This document shows positions 51,285-59,757 of a DNA stretch of 64,000 bases, one piece after another. The stretch is from contig NZ_JAAAKW010000015.1 in NCBI RefSeq assembly GCF_009905615.1, positions 1-64,000 of the forward strand, read 5' to 3'. Source of the stretch: Pseudomonas sp. SLFW (lineage in GTDB: Bacteria > Pseudomonadota > Gammaproteobacteria > Pseudomonadales > Pseudomonadaceae). Every line of letters begins with the position of its first letter. Within the stretch, counting starts at the first letter, position 1. The notes beneath the pieces were generated by a model. It did no database searches. It was not told where the DNA came from and worked only from the letters and a program-made list of their open reading frames with translations. The translations under genes and the position numbers were made by a program.

Positions 51285-51910
51285 GCGGCCCGGAGCGCAT
51301 CACGCTAGCGATGACCGGCGCGTCCGGCGCGCAATACGGACTGCGTTTGCTGGATTGCCTGGTGCGGGAAGACCGCGAAGTGCACTTCCTGATTTCCAAG
51401 GCGGCGCAGCTGGTAATGGCGACTGAAACCGACGTCACGCTGCCGCCCAAGCCGCAAATGATGCAGGCGTTCCTGACCGAATACACCGGCGCGGCCGACG
51501 GTCAGATTCGCGTGTATGGCAAGGAAGACTGGATGTCGCCGGTGGCGTCTGGCTCGGGTTCGCCTGCTGCGATGGTCGTGGTGCCGTGTTCGACCGGCAC
51601 GTTGTCGGCCATCGCCACCGGCGCCTGCAACAACCTGATCGAACGCGCGGCCGACGTGACGCTGAAGGAACGTCGCCAACTGATTCTGGTGCCTCGCGAG
51701 GCGCCGTTTTCCAGCATTCACCTGGAGAACATGCTCAAGCTGTCGAACATGGGCGCGGTGATTCTTCCTGCGTCGCCTGGCTTCTATCACCAGCCGCAGA
51801 CAATCGATGATCTGGTGGATTTTGTCGTGGCGCGGATTCTCAATCTGCTGAACATTCCTCAAGACATGCTGCCGCGTTGGGGCGAGCATCACTTTGGCGC
51901 CGATGAATAA
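51281..51910 (+). CDS. ubiX: Flavin prenyltransferase UbiX
   Basis: Enzyme of 209 residues that makes prenylated FMN for the UbiD decarboxylase of ubiquinone synthesis. Seen are the FMN-binding MTGASGAQYGLRLL, the VPCSTGTLSAIA loop and PREAPFSSIHLENM. The homododecamer-type length is right. It overlaps mpl upstream by 4 bp and a small lipoprotein gene downstream by 8 bp. Confidence 0.96.
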   Translation: MSGPERITLAMTGASGAQYGLRLLDCLVREDREVHFLISKAAQLVMATETDVTLPPKPQMMQAFLTEYTGAADGQIRVYGKEDWMSPVASGSGSPAAMVVVPCSTGTLSAIATGACNNLIERAADVTLKERRQLILVPREAPFSSIHLENMLKLSNMGAVILPASPGFYHQPQTIDDLVDFVVARILNLLNIPQDMLPRWGEHHFGADE

Positions 51911-52193
51911 GAAACTGTTTGTCCTCACCCTCGGGTTGGTCATGGCCACCGGCTGCTCGACCGTTCGCACGCTGGACGCCAATCAACCGGGCGCGCCGGT
52001 GGTGTATTCCGGCACTCGGCTGGACCTGTACGCGATTAAAGGCGGGTGCTGCGAAAAGGACCGGTTCGGCGCCGAAGCCCCGGAATACCCGATGCTGGAC
52101 CTGCCCGGCAGTGCGTTGCTGGACACCGTGCTGTTGCCGTTGTCAGTGCTGACGGCGCTGGGCGTGGGGTATGGGGCGACGGGCGGGTTGTAG
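51903..52193 (+). CDS. YceK/YidQ-family lipoprotein
   Basis: Small lipoprotein of 96 residues with lipobox VMATGC (Cys18) and the family pattern VVYSGTRLDLYAI, then CCEKDRFG (a Cys pair), and a final hydrophobic stretch with DLPGSALLDTVLLPLSV. Function unknown. ATG 51903 lies inside the end of ubiX; TTG 51894 in the same frame is less likely. Probably part of the mpl-ubiX unit. Confidence 0.85.
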   Translation: MNKKLFVLTLGLVMATGCSTVRTLDANQPGAPVVYSGTRLDLYAIKGGCCEKDRFGAEAPEYPMLDLPGSALLDTVLLPLSVLTALGVGYGATGGL

Positions 52194-52219
52194 TTCTGCT
52201 GTTGGCCTGCGGATGACCT

Positions 52220-52321
52220 GTGGGAGCGAATTCATTCGCGAGACGGTTTGACGTCCAATGAGTCTCTAACGGATGTACCGGCCCCTCGTCGGGATGCCGC
52301 CCAGAATGAATTCGCTCCCAC
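52220..52321. repeat. Inverted REP pair, family B
   Basis: GTGGGAGCGAATTCATTCGC at 52220 and an inverted GAATGAATTCGCTCCCAC ending at 52321. The spacer is longer than in most copies. Confidence 0.88.
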
Positions 52322-52353
52322 AGGGTGATGTGCGTGCTTTGATAAGGGCGCAG

Positions 52354-52995
52354 TTATTTGCCCAACCGCCGCAATTCATCCGACTCCACAATCCGCACCC
52401 CATCCTGTTCTTCCAGCGCCAGCCGCCACAGCGCGCGAGCCAGATTGCACGCTTCGATGCCGCCGTATTTGCCCGGAATCAACTTGGCGATGGGCGCCGC
52501 CAGTTGTTCCACCAGACGCTGATCCTCACGTTCGCCAATCAACAGCGAAGGGCGGGCGATGGTCAGTTGCGGCCAGTCCTGGTCCTTGAGCGCTTCTTCC
52601 ATTTCGCCTTTTACACGGCTGTAGAAAATGCTCGATTCAGGGTCGGCATTTACCGCGCTGATCACCAGCAAATGACGCGCGCCGAGTTCGCGGGCGCGTT
52701 TGCCGAAAGCGACGACCATGTCCATGTCCACCGCGCGGAACGCGTCTTGCGAACCGGCCTGCTTGATCGTGCTGCCGAGACAGCAAAAGGCGATATCGAC
52801 CCGGCCGCCCAATTGGGCCAGCAGCGAGGTGAAATCACCGACAGGGTTTTCCAAGTGGGGATGCTCAGCCAGCGGTCTGCGGCTGGGGGCCAATACACGG
52901 CTGACAGTGGGTTCGGCGAGCAGACGGTCGAGCAAGTGTTCCCCCGTCAAACCCGTCGCTCCGGCAAGCAGGATGTGTTGCGGCGTCAAGTACAT
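52354..52995 (-). CDS. NAD(P)-binding oxidoreductase-like protein (atypical SDR)
   Basis: Rossmann protein of 213 residues, similar to the human HTATIP2/TIP30-like atypical SDRs. It has the nucleotide motif LLAGATGLTGEHLL at residues about 9-22 and FYSRVKGEMEEAL in the position of the SDR Tyr-Lys. ATG 52995 follows GGGAG; an upstream GTG/TTG would add ten residues. Substrate unknown. Minus strand, single gene. Confidence 0.85.
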   Translation of the reverse strand: MYLTPQHILLAGATGLTGEHLLDRLLAEPTVSRVLAPSRRPLAEHPHLENPVGDFTSLLAQLGGRVDIAFCCLGSTIKQAGSQDAFRAVDMDMVVAFGKRARELGARHLLVISAVNADPESSIFYSRVKGEMEEALKDQDWPQLTIARPSLLIGEREDQRLVEQLAAPIAKLIPGKYGGIEACNLARALWRLALEEQDGVRIVESDELRRLGK

Positions 52996-53107
52996 GGTCG
53001 TTCTCCCTTGATACGCCACAAGCATAGGCGCTCTAACGCAACAGACTGCGCAGCGACCGGGCTGGTTTCACAAAAGCCGTGAAATATTCATCCAGACTGC
53101 CTGACCG

Positions 53108-54802
53108 TTAACGTTTGACAGTGTTCAACGCCCGCTCTGCCTGGCTTTTGCGCAGCTTCTGCCAGTGGGCGATGACGCCTTTTGGCGCCCAGATCTGCGG
53201 TTCGGAGGCTTCGAAGTTTTCTTCGATTTCCCGCTGCGCGACGATGGCTTTGGCGCTGTCGAAGGCCTGTTGCAAATCGTCGGTTTCCACCAATGCCTTG
53301 CCGAACAACGCTTCGCCGAAGTACGTGAAATCGGCCTCTTCCGAGCAGCCAAACGACACGCGATCTTCCCGTGAGGCTGTGATGACCATGGTTTTGTCGT
53401 CTTTGATCGCGGGGATGAAGCCGCCGGAATAGCAGGCCGACACGACAACCACCTTGTCGCGATTCTTCAACGGGGCCAAGAGCCCTGCCATTTCGTTCGC
53501 AGGCAAGTCCGACAGCTCCAGTCGCGGCTGATCCAGCACCAGTTCGTGCTCGTGGGTGCCGTGGCTGGTGAGGTAAATGAAGATCAAGTCTTCAGGGCCG
53601 CTGCGCTGCGCGAGGGTTTGCACGGCGCGGGAGATGTTCTCGCGGGTGGCCATTGGACGGTCGGCCATGTGGTCGCGGTGGTTGACCAGCTCGATCTGCC
53701 CAAATGCGCCGAAGCGGGAGGCCAGCAGTTTGTTGACGTAATCGGCTTCGCGCATGAACACGCTCTGCTTCCCGTCACCGCCCACCACCAGGCTGTACAG
53801 CTCGACGGCAGGTGTCGAGGCCGGAACCGCCGCCAGGGTTTTGTCCAAAAGCGGGCCTTGGGCCAGCAATCCCGTTTCCAGAGGATCGGGCAGCAGCTTG
53901 CCCATGGCATCGCGCACGCGCTGGCCGTTGGACCAGGTGCCGCTTTGTACACTGCCGTCCGCCGAGGTCAGCACGCCTGAGCCTTGGTAGTTGTCGTTGT
54001 CGAATCGGCCCACGTAGACGCTGCCGTCAGGGAGCTGCAAACGGCCTTCGCCCGCGAAACGCCAATTTTGAAACTGACCCTGATAGTTGGTGCCGTCAGC
54101 GCCGATCAACTCGCCCTTGCCCGAAAAGGCGCCATCCTTGAACTGCCCGGACCACACGTCGCCATCGGCGTTTTCGTAGCGGCCGCGTCCGTTCAATTGG
54201 TTGTCGTGGAAGCCACCGACGTACTGGTCGCCATCGGCGCTGGTGAAGTTGCCGACGCCCTGCAACTGACCGTTGACGAACTTGCCGCTGAACTGATTCC
54301 CGGCGGCATCGCTACGCTGGCCTTCGCCGTTGGGTTTACCGTGGGCGAATTCGCCTTGATATTCGCTGCCGTCTTCCAGCACGAGATGACCCGGCCCGTC
54401 GTACAGGTCGGCCTTGAACTGACCGCGATAGCTCATGCCGTGCTCTTTGAGCGTGCCTTCGCCGTCACGGCGCCCCAGTTTGTAGCCGCCGACGTAGCTG
54501 CCCGCGCTGGTGGTCAACTGGCCCGGACCTTGAAACAGGCCGTCCTGAAAGCCGCCTTTATAGACGTCGCCGTTGCTGGCGTGCCACTCGCCCTGGCCGT
54601 TCCACTGACCGTTCCTGAACTCCCCGGCGTACCAGCTGCCGTTCGGGTAGTCGATGCGGCCCTTGCCTTGCAATACGCCATTGATCACCTCGCCGCGATA
54701 GCGACCGCCATCGGGCAGGCGTGCGTCAGGCGGCAATATCGATTCGCCGTCACCGCATGCGGTAATCAGAAGGGTCAGTGCCAGGGGGGCAAGCGCGCGC
54801 AT
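53108..54802 (-). CDS. MORN-repeat lipoprotein with C-terminal C13-type (caspase-like) peptidase domain
   Basis: Protein of 564 residues in three parts. An export signal ends in the lipobox ITAC (Cys17). Residues about 33-320 hold eleven MORN repeats plus a degenerate twelfth (pattern Y-x-G-x-F-x-x-G-x-x-x-G-x-G, 23-residue period). From about 340 there is a clan CD cysteine peptidase domain with His414 (TSHGTHEHE) and Cys457 (SACYSGGF), 43 apart. ATG 54802 begins the signal. It should be membrane-anchored in the periplasm or outer membrane. The substrate is unknown; this architecture occurs in Pseudomonas but I know of no defined function. Confidence 0.87.
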   Translation of the reverse strand: MRALAPLALTLLITACGDGESILPPDARLPDGGRYRGEVINGVLQGKGRIDYPNGSWYAGEFRNGQWNGQGEWHASNGDVYKGGFQDGLFQGPGQLTTSAGSYVGGYKLGRRDGEGTLKEHGMSYRGQFKADLYDGPGHLVLEDGSEYQGEFAHGKPNGEGQRSDAAGNQFSGKFVNGQLQGVGNFTSADGDQYVGGFHDNQLNGRGRYENADGDVWSGQFKDGAFSGKGELIGADGTNYQGQFQNWRFAGEGRLQLPDGSVYVGRFDNDNYQGSGVLTSADGSVQSGTWSNGQRVRDAMGKLLPDPLETGLLAQGPLLDKTLAAVPASTPAVELYSLVVGGDGKQSVFMREADYVNKLLASRFGAFGQIELVNHRDHMADRPMATRENISRAVQTLAQRSGPEDLIFIYLTSHGTHEHELVLDQPRLELSDLPANEMAGLLAPLKNRDKVVVVSACYSGGFIPAIKDDKTMVITASREDRVSFGCSEEADFTYFGEALFGKALVETDDLQQAFDSAKAIVAQREIEENFEASEPQIWAPKGVIAHWQKLRKSQAERALNTVKR

Positions 54803-54900
54803 GGTAAATCCCGAAAAAGAGGTATTTCGGCGTGATCGGACCGGAACTTGTGTCCAGTCGCTCACACAGCCGCGCCGAGTATGCCGCAGCCGGGAAGCGT

Positions 54901-54930
54901 CATGAAACAGTCAGTTACGACTGTTTCATG
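54901..54930. terminator. Perfect 12-bp palindrome between the MaoC and MORN-peptidase genes
   Basis: CATGAAACAGTC and GACTGTTTCATG flank a 6-nt loop, 99 bp upstream of the MORN-peptidase ATG and 12 bp after the MaoC stop (both minus strand). TTTT follows only on the plus side. Terminator for MaoC or an operator of the peptidase gene. Confidence 0.5.
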
Positions 54931-54941
54931 TTTTGTGAGGT

Positions 54942-55397
54942 TTATACGAAGCAGAGCGACAGCGGTTCAGCGATGAAGGCGGGCTTGTCCTGACCTTCGA
55001 TTTCCAGCGTTGCGGTGGCTTTGAGCAGCCATTGGCCGGGCTTCTTCTCGGTGACTTCAGCGAGGCTAACTTTTAGACGAACGCGCGAGTCGACTTTCAC
55101 TGGCTGAATGAACCGAACGCTGTCCAGCCCATAGTTCACCGCCATTTTCATGCCTTCGGGCATCACCAGCAGCGACTCCATCAGTTTCGGCATCAGCGAG
55201 AGTGAGAGGAAACCGTGGGCGATGGTCGACCCAAACGGCGTCTGCGCGGCCTTGACCGGATCGACATGAATGAACTGAAAGTCGCCAGTGGCTTCGGCGA
55301 ACAGGTTGATGCGCGCCTGGTCGATCAGCAGCCAGTCGGAACTTCCCAGTTCCTTGCCTTCATAGTCTTTCAGTTCTGCAACGGGTACATAGGGCAT
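54942..55397 (-). CDS. MaoC-family (R)-hydratase
   Basis: Single hot-dog-fold enzyme of 151 residues. The catalytic pattern is seen as ATGDFQFIHVDPVKAAQTPFGSTIAHG in broad form: Asp38-x4-His43 in ATGDFQFIH, then IAHGFLS. Such proteins hydrate enoyl-CoAs or similar thioesters; PhaJ and NodN-like proteins are relatives. Physiological substrate unknown. Preceded by GGAGAG at the ATG. Confidence 0.87.
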   Translation of the reverse strand: MPYVPVAELKDYEGKELGSSDWLLIDQARINLFAEATGDFQFIHVDPVKAAQTPFGSTIAHGFLSLSLMPKLMESLLVMPEGMKMAVNYGLDSVRFIQPVKVDSRVRLKVSLAEVTEKKPGQWLLKATATLEIEGQDKPAFIAEPLSLCFV

Positions 55398-55679
55398 CGA
55401 TACTCTCCTTGTGGATCGGTGGTGTTTTTCAATCTGACGCGGCGACCGGCGCTTTTATTGCTTCACTCTCTAAGCGTCGCAGCTGATTTTGTAGAAGTGA
55501 GCTTGCTCGCGATGGCCGTCCGGTTGTGAAGCATCCGTCGAAAGATGTTCCGTTATCGCGAGCAAGCTCACTCCTACAGGGATGCTGTGCTCCGGGCTAA
55601 AGATCAGCACGCCGCCCGAGGTTGGTCAAGAATCCTGCACCCCGCGAATACCGTCTCATAGGCCGGTGGGCGGCGTGCT
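55398..55679. other. Intergenic region with a REP pair
   Basis: Gap between divergent genes (MaoC minus, CidA/LrgA-like plus). It contains the family C REP pair at 55490 and no gene. Confidence 0.5.
55490..55577. repeat. Inverted REP pair, family C
   Basis: GTAGAAGTGAGCTTGCTCGC at 55490 (one change) and an inverted copy ending at 55577. Confidence 0.88.
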
Positions 55680-55685
55680 TATAAT
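55680..55685 (+). promoter_or_regulatory. Candidate -10 box of the lrgA-like gene
   Basis: A consensus TATAAT lies 27 bp upstream of ATG 55713. No good -35 hexamer is at 17 bp, so this may depend on an activator. Confidence 0.35.
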
Positions 55686-55712
55686 GTTGCCGCGAATTGG
55701 CTGGAGTTTTTT

Positions 55713-56075
55713 ATGTTGTTGAGAGGCCTGACATGGCTGGTGCTGTTCCAGTTGGTGGGAACCGCGTTGAATCATTTGTTTCTGTCGATACTGCCGGGTC
55801 CGATCATCGGTCTGGTGCTGTTGATGACTTACCTGATGATCCGGGGTGAGGTCAGCGAACCCATCAGTCTCGCCGCCAGTAGTCTGCTGCGCTATTTGCC
55901 TTTGTTGCTGGTGCCGCCCGCCGTGGGCGTCATGGTCTACGCCAGTCAGATCGCTGACGATTTCTGGGCCATTGTAGGGTCGCTGGTGTTGTCGTTAATG
56001 ATCTCGCTCACGTTTGCGGGCTGGCTGATGCAGAAACTCATTGACCGCCAGTCCGCGCGCCGGGAGCCATCATGA
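55713..56075 (+). CDS. CidA/LrgA-family holin-like protein
   Basis: Membrane protein of 120 residues with four hydrophobic segments and the signature LPGPIIGLVLLMTYLM and RYLPLLLVPPAVGVM. CidA/LrgA proteins act with an LrgB/CidB partner in export of murein hydrolases or of pyruvate and other small metabolites. GGAG precedes ATG 55713. Overlaps the lrgB-like gene by 4 bp. Confidence 0.9.
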   Translation: MLLRGLTWLVLFQLVGTALNHLFLSILPGPIIGLVLLMTYLMIRGEVSEPISLAASSLLRYLPLLLVPPAVGVMVYASQIADDFWAIVGSLVLSLMISLTFAGWLMQKLIDRQSARREPS

Positions 56076-56788
56076 GTCTGGATTGGCAAGGCGCCTGGCT
56101 GTCAGTGATTCACCACCCGCTGTTCGGCATCGCGATCACCCTGGGGGCCTATCAGCTGGTGCTGGCGGGTTATGAGAAAACCCGCTGGGTCTTTTTGCAG
56201 CCGGTGCTGGTGTCGATGATCGTTGTCATCGGCGTGCTGGTCGGTTGCGGCCTGGAATACGTTGAATACCGTAAAAGCACTGAAATCCTCAGCATCCTGC
56301 TCGGCCCCGCCACGGTGGCGCTGGCGGTGCCGTTGTACTTGAATCTGCGGCGGATTCGGCAGTTGTTCTGGCCGGTCTTGACTACGCTGGTGATTGGCGG
56401 CGTGGTGGCGACCGGTTTGTGCCTGATGATCGGGTGGGGGCTGGGCGCCAATCACATGATCCTGATGACCATGGCGCCGAAGTCGGTCACCTCGCCGATC
56501 GCCATGCTGGTGGCCGAGCAGATCGGCGGCGTGGCGGCGCTGGCAGCGGTTTTCGTGTTGATCACCGGCGTCATTGGAGGCATATTCGGCCCGGGCCTGC
56601 TGACCCTCGCGGGCGTGCAAAGCCCGGAAGCGAGAGGCATGGCGTTGGGGCTGACGGCGCATGCGGTTGGCACCTCGGCCGCATTGCAGGAAGGCGAAGA
56701 GTGCGGGGCCTTTGCGGCGCTCGCCATGAGTTTGATGGGTGTCGCCACGGCGCTGTTCCTGCCGCTGGCGGTGTCTCTGGTTGCTTGA
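56072..56788 (+). CDS. LrgB/CidB-family membrane protein
   Basis: Inner-membrane protein of 238 residues with about seven membrane segments. The family core TMAPKSVTSPIAMLVAEQIGG and GLTAHAVGTSAALQEGEECGAFA are present. Coupled by overlap to the CidA/LrgA-like gene; the two should form one complex. Confidence 0.91.
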   Translation: MSLDWQGAWLSVIHHPLFGIAITLGAYQLVLAGYEKTRWVFLQPVLVSMIVVIGVLVGCGLEYVEYRKSTEILSILLGPATVALAVPLYLNLRRIRQLFWPVLTTLVIGGVVATGLCLMIGWGLGANHMILMTMAPKSVTSPIAMLVAEQIGGVAALAAVFVLITGVIGGIFGPGLLTLAGVQSPEARGMALGLTAHAVGTSAALQEGEECGAFAALAMSLMGVATALFLPLAVSLVA

Positions 56789-56812
56789 AGATGGGTGCTT
56801 GAGGATAGATCT

Positions 56813-57403
56813 ATGTCGTTGCCGCTGTTTCCGCTGAACGCCGTGCTCTTTCCGGGGTGTGTACTCGATTTGCAGATTTTCGAGGCGCGCTACCTGGACA
56901 TGATCAGCCGCTGCATGAAGCAGGGTGAAGGCTTCGGCGTGGTGTGCATCACCGAGGGCAGTGAAGTCGGTGACGTGCCTGAAGGATTCTCGCAGGTCGG
57001 TTGCGAAGCACTGGTGACTGACTTTCAACAGCAGAACAACGGCTTGCTGGGCATTCGCGTAGTGGGCGGTCGACGTTTCCGCGTTGTCAGCGCCGAGGCC
57101 CAGCGCGACAACCTGTTGTTGGCGGACGTCGAGTGGCTGGAAGAGCCCCAGGACAAGCCGTTGCAGGAAGAAGATGACGATCTGGTCGCGTTGCTGGCCG
57201 CTCTGGCCGAACATCCGATGGTGGCGGCATTGAACATGGGGCTCACGGCCAGTGGGCAGCAATCATTGTCGAACCAGTTGGCGTACCTGCTGCCGTTCGC
57301 GGAAGAAGACAAGATCGAACTGCTGGAAATAGACGACGCCGAAGAGCGGCTCGACGCGATTCAGGACCTGCTCGATGAGATGCAGGGGGATATGCAAGCC
57401 TGA
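56813..57403 (+). CDS. LON substrate-binding (N-terminal) domain protein
   Basis: Stand-alone Lon N-domain protein of 196 residues: begins MSLPLFPLNAVLFPGCVLDL and contains IFEARYLDMISRCM, VVGGRRFRV and an acidic linker EEDDDLVALLAAL. It has no AAA or protease domain. Likely a substrate-handling or cyclic regulatory role, not established. ATG 56813 was chosen over upstream in-frame TTG. Follows the lrgB-like gene by 24 bp. Confidence 0.88.
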   Translation: MSLPLFPLNAVLFPGCVLDLQIFEARYLDMISRCMKQGEGFGVVCITEGSEVGDVPEGFSQVGCEALVTDFQQQNNGLLGIRVVGGRRFRVVSAEAQRDNLLLADVEWLEEPQDKPLQEEDDDLVALLAALAEHPMVAALNMGLTASGQQSLSNQLAYLLPFAEEDKIELLEIDDAEERLDAIQDLLDEMQGDMQA

Positions 57404-57420
57404 CTTGCATGCACTCCCCT

Positions 57421-57506
57421 GTGGGAGTGAGCTTGCTCGCGGTGACGGCAGGTCATTCAATACATCTGTGCCTGCCACACCTGATCGCGAGCAAGCTCAC
57501 TCCTAC
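57421..57506. repeat. Inverted REP pair, family C/B hybrid left arm
   Basis: The left arm reads GTGGGAGTGAGCTTGCTCGC (GTGGGAG as in family B, then the family C core); the inverted copy ends in CTCACTCCTAC at 57506. Confidence 0.88.
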
Positions 57507-57521
57507 ATGTTCAGCGGTGCG

Positions 57522-58838
57522 TCAGTATTCGTACCTGACCAACCCATGGGTCAGCGAATGCGCCGCAAACCCACCTAACACCAGGACTATCGCTGGCAAT
57601 ATCAACCACCACACCCGCAACGGCAGCGCAGGCAACGACTGTTTGTTCTGCACGAACGCCAGGCTCGTCGCGCAGGTGAAAAACGCCAGCAGCATCCCCG
57701 CCAGCACATCCGTAGGCCAGTGCACGCCCAGATAAACCCGCGACACGCAAATCGACGCCGCCGGGATCACCCCCAGCGCCAGCCACGTCAATCGCAATCG
57801 CGCCGGTTGCCCGCGACCCGCCAGCACTGCCAGCGTCATGAACAGCGCAAACGAAGCCGAGGCATGTCCGCTGGGCATGCTGTACGTCACCAGTGGCTCG
57901 GCCAGGACCTCGGGGCGGGCACGAGCGAAGGTGTTTTTCATGGTCTGGTTGAGGATGGCCGCACCCAGCGTCGTCGAGCAGGCGAAGATCGCATGACGCC
58001 ACTGGCGGGTGGCCACCAGAATGAGCAGCAGCACGGCAGCTGCACAAAACTGGGTTCTGAAATCCCCCAAGCCAGTCACCAGCACCACGAAGTTTTCCGC
58101 GGCGGCGCTGCGATGCTCCTGCACCAATGTCATGACGCCTTGGTCGAGGTGCGCCAGATACGGCCAGCCGAGAAACACCGCGATCAGCAGGATCAAGCTG
58201 AGCACGGCGATCAGCCGGATGGCGTAGGGCTTGCCTTGCACGCTGGCATGAATGGCGACGCCCAGGGACACCGCCAGCGCGGCAGCGACAACGCCGGCCT
58301 CGGGCCAGAAGCCTTCCGGCAGCGGCAAGCGAAAGGCTGCCCCGGTCGCCCAGCCGGGCAGGATGTACGCCACCGACCAGCCCGCCGCCGCGATGACGCT
58401 GACGGCCGCGAAGCGCACGAACGGCATGTCGCACATCCCGGCCACCATCGGCAGCATGGGGCGCAATGGACCAATGAAGCGACCGACCAGAAGGCTTGCG
58501 ATGCCGTAGCGCTGAAAGTAGGTCTCCGCCCCCGCGATCCATTCGGGGTGGTGCCTCAATCCAGGAAGCCGTCGAATGTTCTGGTGGAAACGTCGCCCCA
58601 GAAAGTAAGAAATGAAGTCACCCAGCAAACCGCCGAGGAATCCCAGCAGCAGCGCTTCGCTCAGGGGCAGGATGCCACCGCCCGCCAACGCGGCGATCGC
58701 GAACAGCGCGACGGTGCCGGGCACGATGATTCCGGCAATGGCCATGCATTCGAGAAACGACACGAGAAAGACCGCTGCGCCCAGCCAGGAGGGGTTGGCG
58801 CTCAGCCATGAGGTAATGCCGTCGAGCCATGAGCCCAT
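57522..58838 (-). CDS. DedA-PAP2 fusion membrane phosphatase
   Basis: Membrane protein of 438 residues joining two families. The N-terminal DedA domain (about 1-200) has FLECMAIAGIIVPGTVALF and GRFIGPLRPMLPMVAGM. The C-terminal PAP2 phosphatase domain (about 225-400) has all three catalytic motifs: KNTFARARP, PSGHASAS and SRVYLGVHWPTD. This suggests a coupled scramblase-like carrier and undecaprenyl-PP or phospholipid phosphatase. ATG 58838 is 3 bp downstream of the stop of the glycosylase gene (58842). Confidence 0.9.
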   Translation of the reverse strand: MGSWLDGITSWLSANPSWLGAAVFLVSFLECMAIAGIIVPGTVALFAIAALAGGGILPLSEALLLGFLGGLLGDFISYFLGRRFHQNIRRLPGLRHHPEWIAGAETYFQRYGIASLLVGRFIGPLRPMLPMVAGMCDMPFVRFAAVSVIAAAGWSVAYILPGWATGAAFRLPLPEGFWPEAGVVAAALAVSLGVAIHASVQGKPYAIRLIAVLSLILLIAVFLGWPYLAHLDQGVMTLVQEHRSAAAENFVVLVTGLGDFRTQFCAAAVLLLILVATRQWRHAIFACSTTLGAAILNQTMKNTFARARPEVLAEPLVTYSMPSGHASASFALFMTLAVLAGRGQPARLRLTWLALGVIPAASICVSRVYLGVHWPTDVLAGMLLAFFTCATSLAFVQNKQSLPALPLRVWWLILPAIVLVLGGFAAHSLTHGLVRYEY

Positions 58839-58841
58839 GGG

Positions 58842-59525
58842 TCAGTTTCCTTGCTCGATGATCAAGTAGTCGCGGCCTTCGACTTGGCCACGTCGTAACG
58901 GGTTCCGCGTGCAGAAACGCGCGTACGCGGCATCCACGAAGCGGTACATCAGGTGTTCGTCTCGACCGGAGGGAATCCCGAGGCGAGTGGCCTGGATGAT
59001 GCGCTCAGGCGGCTGGCTCACGTCTTCCACGAAAATCTGCTCGTGATCGAAGCGCTTGCCGTCCCACATCGGCACTTTCAGACCCAGTGCCTTGCACAGC
59101 AGCGTCTGTCCCGCGCACAGACGCTCGGGTGCTCGCAGATTGCCGCTGGCGTCGGGATTGTTCAGCTGCATCTGCGCGAGGCTGTTTTCATCGGAGAAGG
59201 CGTCGACCCACGGATAGGCCGATTTGATCAGCACGGCGTTGCCTGGCCCCCCGGCGCTGAAGTTCAGCGAATCGCCACCCCTGGCGTAATACATATAGAT
59301 GTGGCCGCCATCCAGAAACAAAGCCTTACGTTTTTCTGTGTAGCCCAAGGACGCATGGCTGCCTTTTTCCTCCAGGTAATAGGCCTCTGTCTCTATGATG
59401 CGTGCCGACAGCCATAATTCGCCGACCTTGTGCCGAACAACCTTGCCCAGCAAATCGCGGGCGAGGGTCTGGGCATCGCGGTTGAAGAAGCGGTCGGGCA
59501 AGGCGCGGTGGGCGTGATCGGGCAT
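58842..59525 (-). CDS. DNA-3-methyladenine glycosylase (MPG/AAG type)
   Basis: Base-excision repair glycosylase of 227 residues. The family core is seen as ARDLLGKVV, ARIIETEAYYLEEKGSHAS, GGHIYMYYARGGDSLNF and GAPERLC-like RAPERLCAGQTLL. It removes alkylated purines. ATG 59525 gives the usual length; the long upstream extension has no family similarity. First of a two-gene unit with the DedA-PAP2 gene. Confidence 0.92.
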   Translation of the reverse strand: MPDHAHRALPDRFFNRDAQTLARDLLGKVVRHKVGELWLSARIIETEAYYLEEKGSHASLGYTEKRKALFLDGGHIYMYYARGGDSLNFSAGGPGNAVLIKSAYPWVDAFSDENSLAQMQLNNPDASGNLRAPERLCAGQTLLCKALGLKVPMWDGKRFDHEQIFVEDVSQPPERIIQATRLGIPSGRDEHLMYRFVDAAYARFCTRNPLRRGQVEGRDYLIIEQGN

Positions 59526-59693
59526 GGGCGGGCAACGTGAAGGTGTGGCTGGCGATGATAGCAACCCCGGCCTTAATTGCAGCTGAATGGCTGCACGCCG
59601 TTCTCGCACATTCATCGTTCCCACAGAAGCTCCGGAAACCGAGTGCATTCCTTCGACAAAACCGGCCTATTTCGACCATCCGCCTGTCGCCGC

Positions 59694-59722
59694 TGTCGTT
59701 CGTCACGCCCGACAGCTATAAT
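59694..59722 (+). promoter_or_regulatory. Candidate sigma-70 promoter of proA
   Basis: TATAAT at 59717-59722 with TGTCGT at 59694-59699, 17 bp apart, 35 bp upstream of the proA ATG. The -35 is weak. Confidence 0.4.
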
Positions 59723-59757
59723 CGGCCGCTTTCTTCTCTGCCAAGACCTCTGAGACC

